From Mucilaginibacter cryoferens (GTDB lineage: Bacteria > Bacteroidota > Bacteroidia > Sphingobacteriales > Sphingobacteriaceae), in assembly GCF_014205845.1 (NCBI RefSeq), contig NZ_JACHCR010000001.1, positions 248,001 to 312,000 on the forward strand: a stretch of DNA of 64,000 nt, in the 5' to 3' direction. Positions within the stretch are counted from its first letter, which is position 1. Each line of letters starts with the position of its first letter. Shown here one piece after another: positions 18,101 through 27,710 of the stretch. Both the position numbers and the translations under genes were made by a program. The notes under the pieces are model-generated. The model worked only from the letters and a program-made list of their open reading frames with translations, searched no databases and was not told the DNA's origin.

Positions 18101-18904
18101 TTATAATAAATTTAGTTTTCCGCAATCAAAATCTACAACATGACTATTGAAAGCTACTCCATTTTCAGAAACCAGGAAGGCGGCCGTCTCGCCTAATTGT
18201 TTCAATGTCGGCCCCGATTTCAGGATATCAAATCTGGTGTAGTTTAAAGCCATTTCTCCGGGAGAAATACCCGCGAGTTTGGCAAAATCATTAATCATTC
18301 CCTGGATCTTATTCGTCTCCATCAAGGCTCCGGAGCAAATGCAGATCGCCTTGATCCCATACTGGCCAAACTCGGCAGCCATAACCCTCGTTAACCCTTC
18401 TATGGCTGCGCAGGCTGCGGCAAACCCTGCCATATTAGGGGTTTTAGTCCTTGCCATAGATGCGTTGAACAGTAAGATAGTCCCCTCAGACCCGGATTGG
18501 ATCATATACCTTGCAGCTACCCTCGAAGTAAGGAACTGCGACCCACAAATTCTTTGTAGCGGATTCAGAAATTGCTCAAAAGTGGCTATTGTTGTAGGGA
18601 TACCACTACCGGCATCCTGGTAATAGCTCCCAATACCATTGAATACCATATCCAATTGGCCATTCTCTGCAATAACCTTTTGTAAATAGCTGTCGATCTC
18701 GGTCTCGGTCAACGCGTCTACTTTGCCGGCCTCGGCGCGTCCGCCATTGGTATTGATCTCTTCGGCCAAAGCTTTTACAGCATTCAGGTTCAGCGCGGTA
18801 ACATACACCTTTGCCCCATGTTGAGCGAATGAACGGGCAACTGCTCCCGCCACTTCGCCCGATGCCGCAAATATCACGGCTACTTTGTCTTTTAGACTTT
18901 CCAT
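18101..18904 (-). CDS. SDR-fold protein lacking catalytic Tyr and Lys
   Basis: A 267-residue short-chain dehydrogenase/reductase-like protein. The fold is recognisable: an N-terminal beta-alpha-beta (V-A-V-I-F-A-A-S-G), N89 of the N-N-A-G position, a Ser at 149 and an I-C-S-G segment. The catalytic Y-x-x-x-K is F161-A-A-A-C165, and the T-G-x-x-x-G-x-G cofactor motif has lost two glycines (F-A-A-S-G-E-V-A). It is therefore unlikely to be an active oxidoreductase and may be a binding or regulatory protein. I start at the ATG at 18904; a longer frame to 18991 begins with an atypical 29-residue extension. It precedes the ECF sigma gene by 68 bp and is probably cotranscribed. Confidence 0.82.
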   Translation of the reverse strand: MESLKDKVAVIFAASGEVAGAVARSFAQHGAKVYVTALNLNAVKALAEEINTNGGRAEAGKVDALTETEIDSYLQKVIAENGQLDMVFNGIGSYYQDAGSGIPTTIATFEQFLNPLQRICGSQFLTSRVAARYMIQSGSEGTILLFNASMARTKTPNMAGFAAACAAIEGLTRVMAAEFGQYGIKAICICSGALMETNKIQGMINDFAKLAGISPGEMALNYTRFDILKSGPTLKQLGETAAFLVSENGVAFNSHVVDFDCGKLNLL

Positions 18905-19232
18905 TTTGTTTGTTTTTATCTTTTGACGATTGAGACATCCAAAACGATCGGGTTTTAATGAAATAGTTTTAATAAAAACAACAATGGCCATATACCCATG
19001 GGGTTAACCTATCTGATAACCAGGAAAAGAATGTTCTAAAGGGTTTAAACGGGAAGTAGAATTTATACATTATCGAACCAGGTAGCAGGGATCAAGCAGA
19101 AAAACACGCGGGATTGTTAAAAAACGTTAAAATGAATATTAAGTTTACAATATATCTTTAAACTTCATGTAAGGTTCAGATTAGGTAGGCATATTTGGTA
19201 ATAAGATTGCTTATTAACGAAATGAAGACCAA
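18905..19232. other. divergent intergenic region, SDR-like gene and outer-membrane protein
   Basis: A 328-bp A/T-rich gap between divergent genes. It must hold both promoters, but I found no element that matches TAnnTTTG exactly; CATATTTG at 19190-19197 is one base off. No hairpin or coding potential was seen. Confidence 0.35.
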
Positions 19233-20480
19233 TTGCCATTGAACGCTCTAAAAACTTCAGTTTTCATACTTGCAGTTTTCTGCACTTCGAAAGCCTTTTC
19301 CCAAACGGATACCGGCAGGGTAAACAAACGTTTAACTGAAGGACAGGAATCGGTATTAAGCGTTGCCGATTCAGCCAGCCAGCGGGATGTGATCGGTTTC
19401 TTTGATCACCTATTGAATAAAAACACCTCTACTAATGCAGGCAAACAGGTTAAAAAGTATAATTTTTCGGCGGTTCCCGCTTTAGGGTATACGCTTTCTA
19501 CGGGCTTTGCCGTTGATATAACGGGCAACGCAGCATTCTATACCGGCAGCGCCCAACACGAAAATTTGTCTACCATGCAAGCCGATCTGTCGTACGATAC
19601 AAAGGCTCAGCGCTTGTTATTTAACCGGGCAGAGATCTGGTTCCCCGACAATAAATACCGTCTTGTAACTGATATTCGCTGGGCAAAATTCCCAACAGAA
19701 ACCTATGGGCTTGGAACCTTAACCACACCCGCACAAACCAATGAGATAGATTTTAATTACGTAAGGATATATGGCACGTTATACAAAACATTACTACCCG
19801 ATTTTTATGCTGGTGCCGGGTATAATTTAGATTACCATTGTAATATAACTGCAAACGGCAATCTGGATAAAAGCACCTCAGATTTTGAAAAATATGGGCA
19901 AACTGCTACATCCACCTCGTCGGGCATTAATCTCGATCTGTTGTATGACAGCAGGCGCAATAGTATAAACGCACTTGGTGGTGCCTATGCCAACCTGGTA
20001 TATCGTCAAAACCTTACGTTGCTGGGCAGTAATAAAAACTGGCAATCAATAGAACTTGATGTGCGCAGGTATCTAAGGCTGTCTGCCAATTCAAATAATG
20101 TACTGGCATTCTGGGGCATGGCCTGGTTGTCATCGGCCAATACCCCCTACCTGGATTTGCCACAAACAGCTGGAGATATGTACAACAATAGTGGCCGCGG
20201 TTATGCTGAAGGACGATTTCGGGGCAGAGATATGCTGTATCTTGAAACGGAATACCGTTTTAGCATCAGCCGCAATGGTTTGTTTGGGGGAGTCGTTTTC
20301 GCCAATGGCCAAAGCTTTACAGACTATCCCGGCAATTCATTTAAAGGTATAGCCCCTGGTACAGGCGCAGGTATACGGATAAAAATAAACAAGCATTCAA
20401 ATACCAACGTTTGTATTGATTACGGCGTAGGCACCAATGGTTCGCACGGTTTTTTTGTTAACCTGGGCGAGGTTTTTTAG
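19233..20480 (+). CDS. outer-membrane beta-barrel protein, surface-antigen (Omp85 C-terminal) type
   Basis: A 415-residue exported protein with a signal peptide (A-F-S-Q site near residue 24). Alternating-pattern beta strands continue to the end, including L-L-Y-D-S-R-R-N-S near 235, and the last residue is Phe. This matches bacterial surface antigen/BamA-like barrel domains that lack POTRA repeats, often annotated as BamA/TamA-family outer-membrane proteins. Function is unknown; some such proteins are linked to lipid or polyphosphate metabolism. No ATG is in frame upstream of the signal peptide: TTG at 19233 or 19239 must serve, or the ATG at 19222 (another frame, 6 codons) marks a one-base frameshift. 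Confidence 0.7.
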   Translation: MPLNALKTSVFILAVFCTSKAFSQTDTGRVNKRLTEGQESVLSVADSASQRDVIGFFDHLLNKNTSTNAGKQVKKYNFSAVPALGYTLSTGFAVDITGNAAFYTGSAQHENLSTMQADLSYDTKAQRLLFNRAEIWFPDNKYRLVTDIRWAKFPTETYGLGTLTTPAQTNEIDFNYVRIYGTLYKTLLPDFYAGAGYNLDYHCNITANGNLDKSTSDFEKYGQTATSTSSGINLDLLYDSRRNSINALGGAYANLVYRQNLTLLGSNKNWQSIELDVRRYLRLSANSNNVLAFWGMAWLSSANTPYLDLPQTAGDMYNNSGRGYAEGRFRGRDMLYLETEYRFSISRNGLFGGVVFANGQSFTDYPGNSFKGIAPGTGAGIRIKINKHSNTNVCIDYGVGTNGSHGFFVNLGEVF

Positions 20481-20559
20481 CACCTATCAATTAGCAGGGC
20501 AATTGTATCATCCCTATCTGATTTTGTGCTGCCTTTTCATTCGGGGCGTTGAATTTAAC

Positions 20560-21456
20560 CTATGCCGAACGGGTAGCCTTCTCAATATTATCCCACATTG
20601 CATCCGGTATCATTTCGAGCGCACTAAACTGACCGGCTCCCTGCAGCCATTCGCCGCCATCGATGGTAATTACCTCTCCGTTTATATAGCCCGAAAAATC
20701 CGACACCAGAAAAGCGGCCAGGTTGGCCAATTCCTGGTGTTCACCTACCCGTTTAAGGGGTACCCTGTTTTTAAAATCGAATTTTTGAGCCATGTCTCCT
20801 GGCAACAGTCTTTCCCATGCGCCCTTAGTGGGGAACGGGCCGGGCGCAATGGCATTGGTACGTATGCCATGCCTGCCCCACTCAACCGCCAGAGACCTGG
20901 TCATGGCCAACACACCGCCTTTTGCACAAGACGACGGCACAACGTAGGCCGAACCTGTAAAGGCATAGGTTGTAACAATATTCAATATGTTACCGGGTAT
21001 TTTTTCGTTGATCCAATATTTGCCCAAAGCCAATGAACAATTGGCCGAGCCCTTTAAAACAATATCAATTATAGCCGAGAACGCGTTTGCCGACAAGCGC
21101 TCGGTAGGCGAAATAAAATTACCTGCCGCATTGTTCAACAATACATCCACCCGGCCAAAAGCTTCAATGGCTTGTTGCAGCATGTTTTCAACTTCGTCAT
21201 ATTTTCGTACATCGCAAGCAATTGGTAATACCTTAACCTGGGTTTCCGATTCCATTTCGGCAGCCGTTTGTTGCAACACATCCAGCTTGCGGCTGGTGAT
21301 TACCAGGTTAGCGCCTAATTGCAAAAAGTAAGTCCCCATTGCTTTACCCAAACCGGTTCCGCCGCCGGTTACAATAATGGTTTTGCCTTTCAAAGCATTT
21401 TCCTTTAACATTCCACCGGCGTTTGCAGAATCATTTGAAGTTGTTGGATCTGTCAT
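20560..21456 (-). CDS. 2,4-dienoyl-CoA reductase-like SDR
   Basis: A 298-residue SDR with an intact T-G-G-G-T-G-L-G cofactor motif near residue 33 and N-N-A-A-G. In place of Y-x-x-x-K it has P-S-S-C-A-K, and downstream P-G-P-F-P-T-K-G-A-W. This is the pattern of mitochondrial DECR1, which uses a Ser/Lys arrangement, rather than a degenerate site. It would reduce 2,4-dienoyl-CoA with NADPH, letting polyunsaturated fatty acids enter beta-oxidation. It is the last gene of the beta-oxidation block, 6 bp after the enoyl-CoA hydratase stop. The ATG at 21456 is preferred to a TTG two codons earlier. Confidence 0.85.
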   Translation of the reverse strand: MTDPTTSNDSANAGGMLKENALKGKTIIVTGGGTGLGKAMGTYFLQLGANLVITSRKLDVLQQTAAEMESETQVKVLPIACDVRKYDEVENMLQQAIEAFGRVDVLLNNAAGNFISPTERLSANAFSAIIDIVLKGSANCSLALGKYWINEKIPGNILNIVTTYAFTGSAYVVPSSCAKGGVLAMTRSLAVEWGRHGIRTNAIAPGPFPTKGAWERLLPGDMAQKFDFKNRVPLKRVGEHQELANLAAFLVSDFSGYINGEVITIDGGEWLQGAGQFSALEMIPDAMWDNIEKATRSA

Positions 21457-21462
21457 CGTCAA

Positions 21463-22239
21463 TTAATTAGCAGCGGTATTTTTTGATTTTAAATTTTGTA
21501 TCATCATTTGCAAACCTTGCCGGGTTGCCGGTGCCCACCATTGCTCCAGCATCTTATTTAAAGTATCGGTTTGATCGGCTTTTAATTTGCCTATCAACTC
21601 CTTACGCAAATTTAATTTACTCTCACTCCAGGTAACAGGGTTTAGTTTCATATAAGCCTTTACCTTTTCTACGGCTGCATTCATCAGGTTCTCGGGCCCG
21701 CTAATTTCATCAATCAACCCTGCTTCCAGGGCTTCGTTCACCTTAAGCAATTTGCCCTCCATTAAATACTGATAAGCTTTACGCTGACCAAGCCAAAACG
21801 AATACAAATTAAAAACAATATCGGGAACAATAATACCTACCGGAATTTCATTTAACCCGATAATGAATGCCCCTGCTGCCATTACACGGTAATCGCAGCA
21901 AATAGCCAATATGCAACCACCGGCAGGGCTGTGGCCACTTATGGCGGCTACCAACGGCTTTCTGAAAGCTGTTAACGTATTTTGCAGGGCTAAAAAATCG
22001 ATCCAAAATTCGCGGCTTTGCTCTTCATTATAATCATAGGCCTCAATCAGATCTATCCCCGACGAGAAAAAACCCTCCTTACCGGTTAAAATCACCCCAC
22101 ACACACTATCATCACTCTCCAGCATTTTTATGCAACCGGCCAGTTCTTTAACCATTTGATGATTGATAGCATTTGAACGCCCCCTATCGAGTGAAATTAC
22201 CACCAGGTTGCCCTGTATCGTTGTTTGAAATGTATTCAT
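21463..22239 (-). CDS. enoyl-CoA hydratase/isomerase family protein
   Basis: A 258-residue crotonase-fold protein. Visible hallmarks are the first oxyanion-hole segment (F-F-S-S-G-I-D-L near residue 58) and the second (A-A-I-S-G-H-S-P-A-G-G-C near 100). The usual acidic catalytic Glu region reads I-G-L-N-E-I-P-V-G, so one Glu is retained. It could hydrate or isomerise enoyl-CoA, for example the delta3-delta2 shift needed for unsaturated acids. It starts 8 bp downstream of the acyl-CoA ligase stop and is followed immediately by the dienoyl-CoA reductase gene, which supports a role in unsaturated fatty-acid breakdown. Confidence 0.86.
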   Translation of the reverse strand: MNTFQTTIQGNLVVISLDRGRSNAINHQMVKELAGCIKMLESDDSVCGVILTGKEGFFSSGIDLIEAYDYNEEQSREFWIDFLALQNTLTAFRKPLVAAISGHSPAGGCILAICCDYRVMAAGAFIIGLNEIPVGIIVPDIVFNLYSFWLGQRKAYQYLMEGKLLKVNEALEAGLIDEISGPENLMNAAVEKVKAYMKLNPVTWSESKLNLRKELIGKLKADQTDTLNKMLEQWWAPATRQGLQMMIQNLKSKNTAAN

Positions 22240-22247
22240 CAGGTTAA

Positions 22248-24062
22248 TTAATTTGCAAAGGTTGGATTCTCGCTTACTTCGCTGGGATACATTTTATCTA
22301 TTTCGGCCTTGTATTTTTCGGTGATCACTTTCCGTTTCATTTTCCCGGTTGGTGTAAGTTCGCCGCTGTCTATAGACCATTCATCCGGAAGCAAGGTTAT
22401 TTTCTTCACCTGTTCAACATGGTTAAATTCGGGATTATAGGTATTAATAATTGATTGATAAAGTTCAATCACCCTGGCATCTTTAATTAATTCCTTGTTA
22501 GATAAAAAAACGATCTCGTTTTGTTTGCACCAGGGTTTTAAATGGGTGTAAGAAGGTACAATGAGCGCTGCAACAAACTTCCTTTCAGATCCCACAACCA
22601 TCATCTGCTCAATAAAATAATTTTCCTTCATCTTGTTTTCGATGGGTAGCGGAGCTACATATTTACCGCCCGAAGTTTTAAATATCTCCTTTTTACGATC
22701 TGTTATTTTCAGGAACGAGTCCTGATCCAGTTCGCCTATATCCCCGGTGTGGAACCACCCGTCTTCCAATACCTCAGCCGTAAGCTCGGGGTTTTTATAA
22801 TACCCCAACATAACATTAGGACCTTTGCAAAGGATTTCGCCATCGGCAGCAATTTTAACCTCCACACCACTCAACAACGGACCAACTGTACCAAATTTCC
22901 TTTTGCTTTTTTCATAGCAATTAACAGCTATTACCGGCGAAGTTTCGGTAAGCCCGTAACCTTCCATGATAACGATATTAGCTGCGGTAAAAATTCTTTC
23001 CAGTTTAATAGGGCAGGCCGAACTGCCAACTACTATTGCTTTTATATTTCCGCCAATAGCATTACGCCATTTGCTGTAAACCAATTTATCGGCAATGGCC
23101 AGCTTTATTTTATACCACAGACTGGTATCATTAATTTCATACGCTTCGGCCACTTTTACGGCCCAAAAAAAGACCTTCCTTTTTATACCGGCTAGTTTCT
23201 GGCCCTCTACCATAATTTTTTCAAACACTTTTTCGAGCAAACGAGGCACAGCAGTAAAAAGAGACGGTTTTACCTCTTTCATATTTGCACCTATGGTGTC
23301 CATATTCTCGGCATAGTAAATAGAAAAACCGTAGAAGAGATAAACGTAGGTACACATCTTTTCAAAAATGTGGTTCAGGGGCAAAAAGCTCAAAACGCAT
23401 TTTTCTTTCAGTGGTATCTGACTAAGCACATCGCCGGATGCTGTGGCATTGCTCAATATATTCTTATGAGTGAGCATTACCCCTTTGGGCCGGCCGGTGG
23501 TACCCGATGTATAAATGATAGTTGCAACATCGTCTTCGGTGATCCTATCGCTTATTTTGTTTAATTGTTGCCTGTAATCTTCCTTTAATGGCTTAAGTAA
23601 TACGCTCCAATGGGTGCATCCGCTTATATGGTCGAAAGTAAAAATGGCTTGCAGCGATGGTATATTTACCTGCACCTCTTTTACTTTATCGCATAAGTCC
23701 CGGCTGCTTACAAATACAAATTTAACTTCAGCCTCATTTAATATCTGCTCAATCTCCTTCGTGCCGGTATTGGGGTATAATGGAACTAATATAGCGCCTG
23801 TTTGCTGCACAGCCAGATCGGTTATCAGCCATTCGGGCCTGCCGTTGCTTATCAGCCCTATTTTATCGCGCCCCGTGGTGGTACCATCACCGCCCGAAAT
23901 TCCCCTATCCAGCAGTGCCGCAGATAACTGGTAAATCATAGTATGTACTTCCTGGGTACTGTATGATTTCCAGGAACCGTTCTCTTTTGCATTCAAAAAA
24001 TTGGCCCTGGGCTCTTTAGCCTGGATATCCATGCAATCAAACAATCTTGTCGCTTTTTCCAT
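22248..24062 (-). CDS. long-chain fatty acid-CoA ligase (AMP-forming)
   Basis: A 604-residue AMP-binding enzyme of the long-chain acyl-CoA synthetase class. The P-loop reads T-S-G-T-T-G-R-P-K-G-V at 185-195, followed by E-G-Y-G-L-T-E-T-S-P-V and W-F-H-T-G-D-I-G in the adenylation core, and a C-terminal lid ending in T-P-T-G-K-M-K-R-K with the conserved Lys. It activates fatty acids to acyl-CoA with ATP, the entry step of beta-oxidation. No signal peptide or membrane anchor is present. It lies 32 bp after the thiolase stop in the same operon. Confidence 0.93.
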   Translation of the reverse strand: MEKATRLFDCMDIQAKEPRANFLNAKENGSWKSYSTQEVHTMIYQLSAALLDRGISGGDGTTTGRDKIGLISNGRPEWLITDLAVQQTGAILVPLYPNTGTKEIEQILNEAEVKFVFVSSRDLCDKVKEVQVNIPSLQAIFTFDHISGCTHWSVLLKPLKEDYRQQLNKISDRITEDDVATIIYTSGTTGRPKGVMLTHKNILSNATASGDVLSQIPLKEKCVLSFLPLNHIFEKMCTYVYLFYGFSIYYAENMDTIGANMKEVKPSLFTAVPRLLEKVFEKIMVEGQKLAGIKRKVFFWAVKVAEAYEINDTSLWYKIKLAIADKLVYSKWRNAIGGNIKAIVVGSSACPIKLERIFTAANIVIMEGYGLTETSPVIAVNCYEKSKRKFGTVGPLLSGVEVKIAADGEILCKGPNVMLGYYKNPELTAEVLEDGWFHTGDIGELDQDSFLKITDRKKEIFKTSGGKYVAPLPIENKMKENYFIEQMMVVGSERKFVAALIVPSYTHLKPWCKQNEIVFLSNKELIKDARVIELYQSIINTYNPEFNHVEQVKKITLLPDEWSIDSGELTPTGKMKRKVITEKYKAEIDKMYPSEVSENPTFAN

Positions 24063-24094
24063 GTTTGCAGCAATTATTTAGATAACGTAATTTC

Positions 24095-25270
24095 CTATAA
24101 CAATTCAAATACACCGGCTGCACCCTGCCCGGTGCCTACGCACATAGTAACCATACCATACTTTTTATCCCGCCGCTTCAACTCGTTAAAAAGTTGAACG
24201 GAAAGCTTGGCCCCGGTACAGCCAAGCGGGTGGCCAAGCGATATTGCGCCTCCATTTACATTTACTATTTCGGGGTTAAGCTCCAACCCTTTTATTACGG
24301 CCAATGATTGCGAAGCAAAGGCCTCGTTCAATTCTATCAGATCAATATCCTGTTGTTTCATCCCGGCCATTTTTAACACTTTTGGGATAGCTACAAGCGG
24401 GCCTATACCCATAATGCGCGGCGGCACACCCGCAACGGCATAACTAACCAGCCGGGCAATGGGTTTAAGGTTATTCTCTTTTAAAAAGCGTTCGCTAACT
24501 ACCATTACAAAGGCTGCCCCATCGCTGGTTTGCGACGAGTTGCCGGCAGTTACCACCCCTTTTGCATTAAACACAGGCCTAAGTTTGGCCAATGCATCAA
24601 TTGACGTATCGCTGCGCGGACCTTCATCCGTATCTATCTTAAACTCTCTTTTCTTTTTTTTGCCGCTCTCATCAATATATGTTTCTACAATATTTACCGG
24701 AACTATTTCATTTGTAAACTTACCTCCCTTAATAGCGCTGATGGCTTTTTGGTGAGAGTTATAAGCAAACAGATCCTGCTCTTCGCGACTGATATTATAT
24801 TCTTTTGCAACGGCTTCGGCTGTGAGGCCCATACCCCAGTAATAATCGGGATGCGCAAGGGCAACATCGGCATTAGGCACAATGCGCCAGCCCCCCATCG
24901 GTATCAGGCTCATACTTTCTACACCGCCGGCAATAATGCAATCGGCAATGCCACTATGTATTTTTGCCGAGGCTATGGCAATAGTTTCCAGGCCCGATGA
25001 GCAATAGCGATTTACCGTCATACCGGGTACCTTATCGGTATCAAGCGCCATTAACGAGATCAGCCGGGCTACATTTAAGCCCTGCTCGGCCTCGGGAGTA
25101 GCATTGCCCACAATCACATCATCTATCTGCTCTTTATCTACGTTAGGCACTGATGCCAGCAGGTGCTTGATAACATCTGCTGCAAGCGTATCCGGGCGGG
25201 TAAATCTGAATCCGCCACGGGTAGCTTTTCCAACAGCGCTGCGGCTAGCTGCCACTATATATGCGTTCAT
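24095..25270 (-). CDS. fadA: acetyl-CoA C-acyltransferase (thiolase)
   Basis: A 391-residue degradative thiolase. The nucleophile is Cys90 (R-Y-C-S-S-G-L-E-T-I), the catalytic His347 is in G-H-P-L-G-C-T-G-A, and the second Cys377 is in M-C-V-G-T-G-Q-G. It cleaves 3-ketoacyl-CoA to acetyl-CoA and a shortened acyl-CoA. The stop of the upstream bifunctional FadB/FadJ-type gene is 27 bp away, so the two subunits of the trifunctional activity are cotranscribed, as in other Bacteroidota. Confidence 0.94.
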   Translation of the reverse strand: MNAYIVAASRSAVGKATRGGFRFTRPDTLAADVIKHLLASVPNVDKEQIDDVIVGNATPEAEQGLNVARLISLMALDTDKVPGMTVNRYCSSGLETIAIASAKIHSGIADCIIAGGVESMSLIPMGGWRIVPNADVALAHPDYYWGMGLTAEAVAKEYNISREEQDLFAYNSHQKAISAIKGGKFTNEIVPVNIVETYIDESGKKKKREFKIDTDEGPRSDTSIDALAKLRPVFNAKGVVTAGNSSQTSDGAAFVMVVSERFLKENNLKPIARLVSYAVAGVPPRIMGIGPLVAIPKVLKMAGMKQQDIDLIELNEAFASQSLAVIKGLELNPEIVNVNGGAISLGHPLGCTGAKLSVQLFNELKRRDKKYGMVTMCVGTGQGAAGVFELL

Positions 25271-25297
25271 TTTATTTAGATTTTGTACTTGTTAAAA

Positions 25298-27679
25298 TTA
25301 GTTTCTTAATACTTTTCCGCCTGTTAATATAGATTGTATCCGCTCAAGCGTTTTCTTTTCGGTGCAAAGTGCAACAAAGGCTTCACGCTCCAGACCCAAT
25401 AAATATTCTTCGCTTACGATGGAAGGCTGAGAAAGGTCGCCCCCCGAAAGCACGTAGGCCAGTTTTTGCGATATTTTTACATCATGCTCGCTAATGTAAT
25501 TGCCGCTGTACATGGTATTGGCACCTACATAACCCAAACCAAGGGCCTGCTTGCCCAATACCCTGATATCGCTGCGCGGGATGGGCTGTACATACCCTTC
25601 ATTTGCCATTTGCAGGCATTGCTGTTTCGCTTCGGCAAGTAACCTGTTACGGGATACCACCACCAGATCTCTACCCTTTTTAAGGTAGCCAAACTCAAAA
25701 GCCTCATAAGCCGAGGTTGACACTTTTGCCTGGCCAATGGTTAAAAAGCGGTCGCGGAAATTATTTAGTTCTATATCACCGTCCTGTAGTTCGTCTGAAA
25801 GCCGCAGCGCAAATTCTTTTGTTCCGCCTCCGCCTGGTATTAAACCAACGCCAAACTCAACCAGGCCCATATACAGTTCGGCATGAGCCACCACTTTGTC
25901 GGCATGCAAACACATTTCGCAACCACCGCCCAAAGCCATCTGATGAGGCGCTATTACAACCGGAATAGATGAATAGCGTATCCGCATCATGGTATTCTGG
26001 AAAGCCTTTATTACCATATTCAGTTCATCAAACTCCTGTTCAACAGCCATCATAAATATCATGCCCACATTAGCGCCGGCGCTGAAATTGGCCCCCTCGT
26101 TTGATATAACCAACCCTTTATAGCTTGCTTCGGCAAGGGTAATGGCTTTATTAATCCCTTCAATTACTTCGCCACCTATTGTATTCATTTTGGTGTGAAA
26201 CTCCAGGTTAAGTATACCATCGCCAATATCGGCAATGGTGGTACCGCTGTTTTTCCATACGGTATTAGTTTCGCGGATATTATCCAGCAAAATAAACCCT
26301 TCTGTACCCGGAATTATCTTGTAAACTTTCGACGGAATATCATAGTACAAACGTTTACCATGCTCTATTTTATAGAAGCTTTTAGCACCTGCCGCCAGCA
26401 TATCATATACCCATTGGGCGGGTCTATTCTCCGCAGCTTCCATAGCTTTAACCGTATCTTCAACGCCCAGCGCATCCCATTTTTCGAAAGGACCCATTTC
26501 CCAGCCAAAGCCGGCATTGGTTGCCGCGTCTATTTTATAAAGCTCGTCGGATATTTCGGGAATGCGGTTACTGGCATAAGCAAACAACTGGTAAAATGTA
26601 GCCCGGTAAAAATCACCGGCTTTATCCTTCGCCGCAAACAGAATTTTAAGCCTGTCTTTCAGGTTATCAACCGCTTTTGTTGTTTCAAGAGAGGCGAATT
26701 TTACTTTTCGAGAAGGCTTATATTCCAGCGTTTTCAAATCAAGCGCATAAAACTGGTTTACCCCATCAACTTTTTCTTTTTTATAAAAACCCTGACCGGT
26801 TTTACTCCCCAGCCAGTTATTTTTTACCATTCCATCTACAAATGAAGGGATCTTGAATATTTCTCTCGCTTCATCATCCGGCGCGTTTTGGTAAAGACCA
26901 TTGGCAACATGCACCATGGTATCTAAGCCCACCACATCATTGGTACGAAACGTGGCCGATTTGGGGTGCCCAATTACCGGCCCGGTGAGCTTATCTACCT
27001 CATCAACTGTCATCCCCGTTTTTTCTACATAATGCAACACACTCATAATGCTGAAAACGCCAATACGGTTACCTATAAATGCAGGCGTATCTTTGGCAAG
27101 TACGGTAGTTTTGCCCAGGTATTTCTCGCCATACTCCATTAAAAAACCCACTACACCGGGCAGGGTATCTTTTGCCGGGATAATCTCCAATAACTTTAAA
27201 TACCGTGGAGGGTTGAAGAAATGGCTGCCACAAAAGTGTTTTTTAAAATCATCGCTGCGGCCTTCGGCCATTAAATGTATGGGAATGCCGGAGGTGTTTG
27301 AAGTGATCAGCGTTCCGGGTTTCCGGTGCTTTTCTACTGTTTCAAATACTTTCTGTTTAATGTCCAGCCGTTCAACCACTACTTCTATCACCCAATCGCA
27401 ATCGGCAATTTTGGGCATATCATCTTCAAAATTCCCGGTGGTGATACGCCTTGCAAATGTTTTTTGGTAAATGGGCGATGGGTTTGATTTTAAAGCAAAA
27501 TCCAGCGCATCATTAACAATTTTGTTTCTGGCTTTTTTATCGGCCGGGGGGGCATCCTTAGGCACAATATCAAGCAACAGTACCTGCACGCCGGTGTTTG
27601 CAAAATGGCAGGCTATACGACTGCCCATTACGCCCGACCCCAATACTGCAACCTTTTTTATAATTCGTTTAGCATCCAT
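25298..27679 (-). CDS. 3-hydroxyacyl-CoA dehydrogenase / enoyl-CoA hydratase, bifunctional
   Basis: A 793-residue multifunctional protein in the Bacteroidota order. The NAD-binding dehydrogenase domain comes first (G-S-G-V-M-G at 14-19), then the dehydrogenase C-terminal domains including S-N-T-S-G-I near 128. The crotonase-type hydratase is at the C-terminal half, with M-A-L-G-G-G-C-E and L-I-P-G-G-G-G-T-K. E. coli FadB has the opposite order. It performs hydration and oxidation of the beta-oxidation spiral. It starts 31 bp after the DUF2147 gene's stop and is followed by the thiolase gene. Confidence 0.94.
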   Translation of the reverse strand: MDAKRIIKKVAVLGSGVMGSRIACHFANTGVQVLLLDIVPKDAPPADKKARNKIVNDALDFALKSNPSPIYQKTFARRITTGNFEDDMPKIADCDWVIEVVVERLDIKQKVFETVEKHRKPGTLITSNTSGIPIHLMAEGRSDDFKKHFCGSHFFNPPRYLKLLEIIPAKDTLPGVVGFLMEYGEKYLGKTTVLAKDTPAFIGNRIGVFSIMSVLHYVEKTGMTVDEVDKLTGPVIGHPKSATFRTNDVVGLDTMVHVANGLYQNAPDDEAREIFKIPSFVDGMVKNNWLGSKTGQGFYKKEKVDGVNQFYALDLKTLEYKPSRKVKFASLETTKAVDNLKDRLKILFAAKDKAGDFYRATFYQLFAYASNRIPEISDELYKIDAATNAGFGWEMGPFEKWDALGVEDTVKAMEAAENRPAQWVYDMLAAGAKSFYKIEHGKRLYYDIPSKVYKIIPGTEGFILLDNIRETNTVWKNSGTTIADIGDGILNLEFHTKMNTIGGEVIEGINKAITLAEASYKGLVISNEGANFSAGANVGMIFMMAVEQEFDELNMVIKAFQNTMMRIRYSSIPVVIAPHQMALGGGCEMCLHADKVVAHAELYMGLVEFGVGLIPGGGGTKEFALRLSDELQDGDIELNNFRDRFLTIGQAKVSTSAYEAFEFGYLKKGRDLVVVSRNRLLAEAKQQCLQMANEGYVQPIPRSDIRVLGKQALGLGYVGANTMYSGNYISEHDVKISQKLAYVLSGGDLSQPSIVSEEYLLGLEREAFVALCTEKKTLERIQSILTGGKVLRN

Positions 27680-27710
27680 CAGTATCTGCTTATTTTATTA
27701 AAATTTAAAT

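Noticed and set aside
20437..21036. 199-codon plus-strand frame across the dienoyl-CoA reductase gene
   Set aside because: It is antisense to the 2,4-dienoyl-CoA reductase gene and overlaps the end of the barrel gene. No motif or start signal was found.
26195..26845. 216-codon plus-strand frame opposite the bifunctional hydratase/dehydrogenase gene
   Set aside because: It lies wholly antisense to a strongly supported gene, lacks any recognisable domain, and is low in complexity (many Phe, Ile and Tyr). It is a by-product of codon bias on the other strand.
24095..27679. Reading the thiolase/bifunctional pair as part of butyrate or PHB synthesis
   Set aside because: ETF, acyl-CoA dehydrogenase, long-chain ligase, ACBP and FadL are all present, which points to degradation rather than synthesis.
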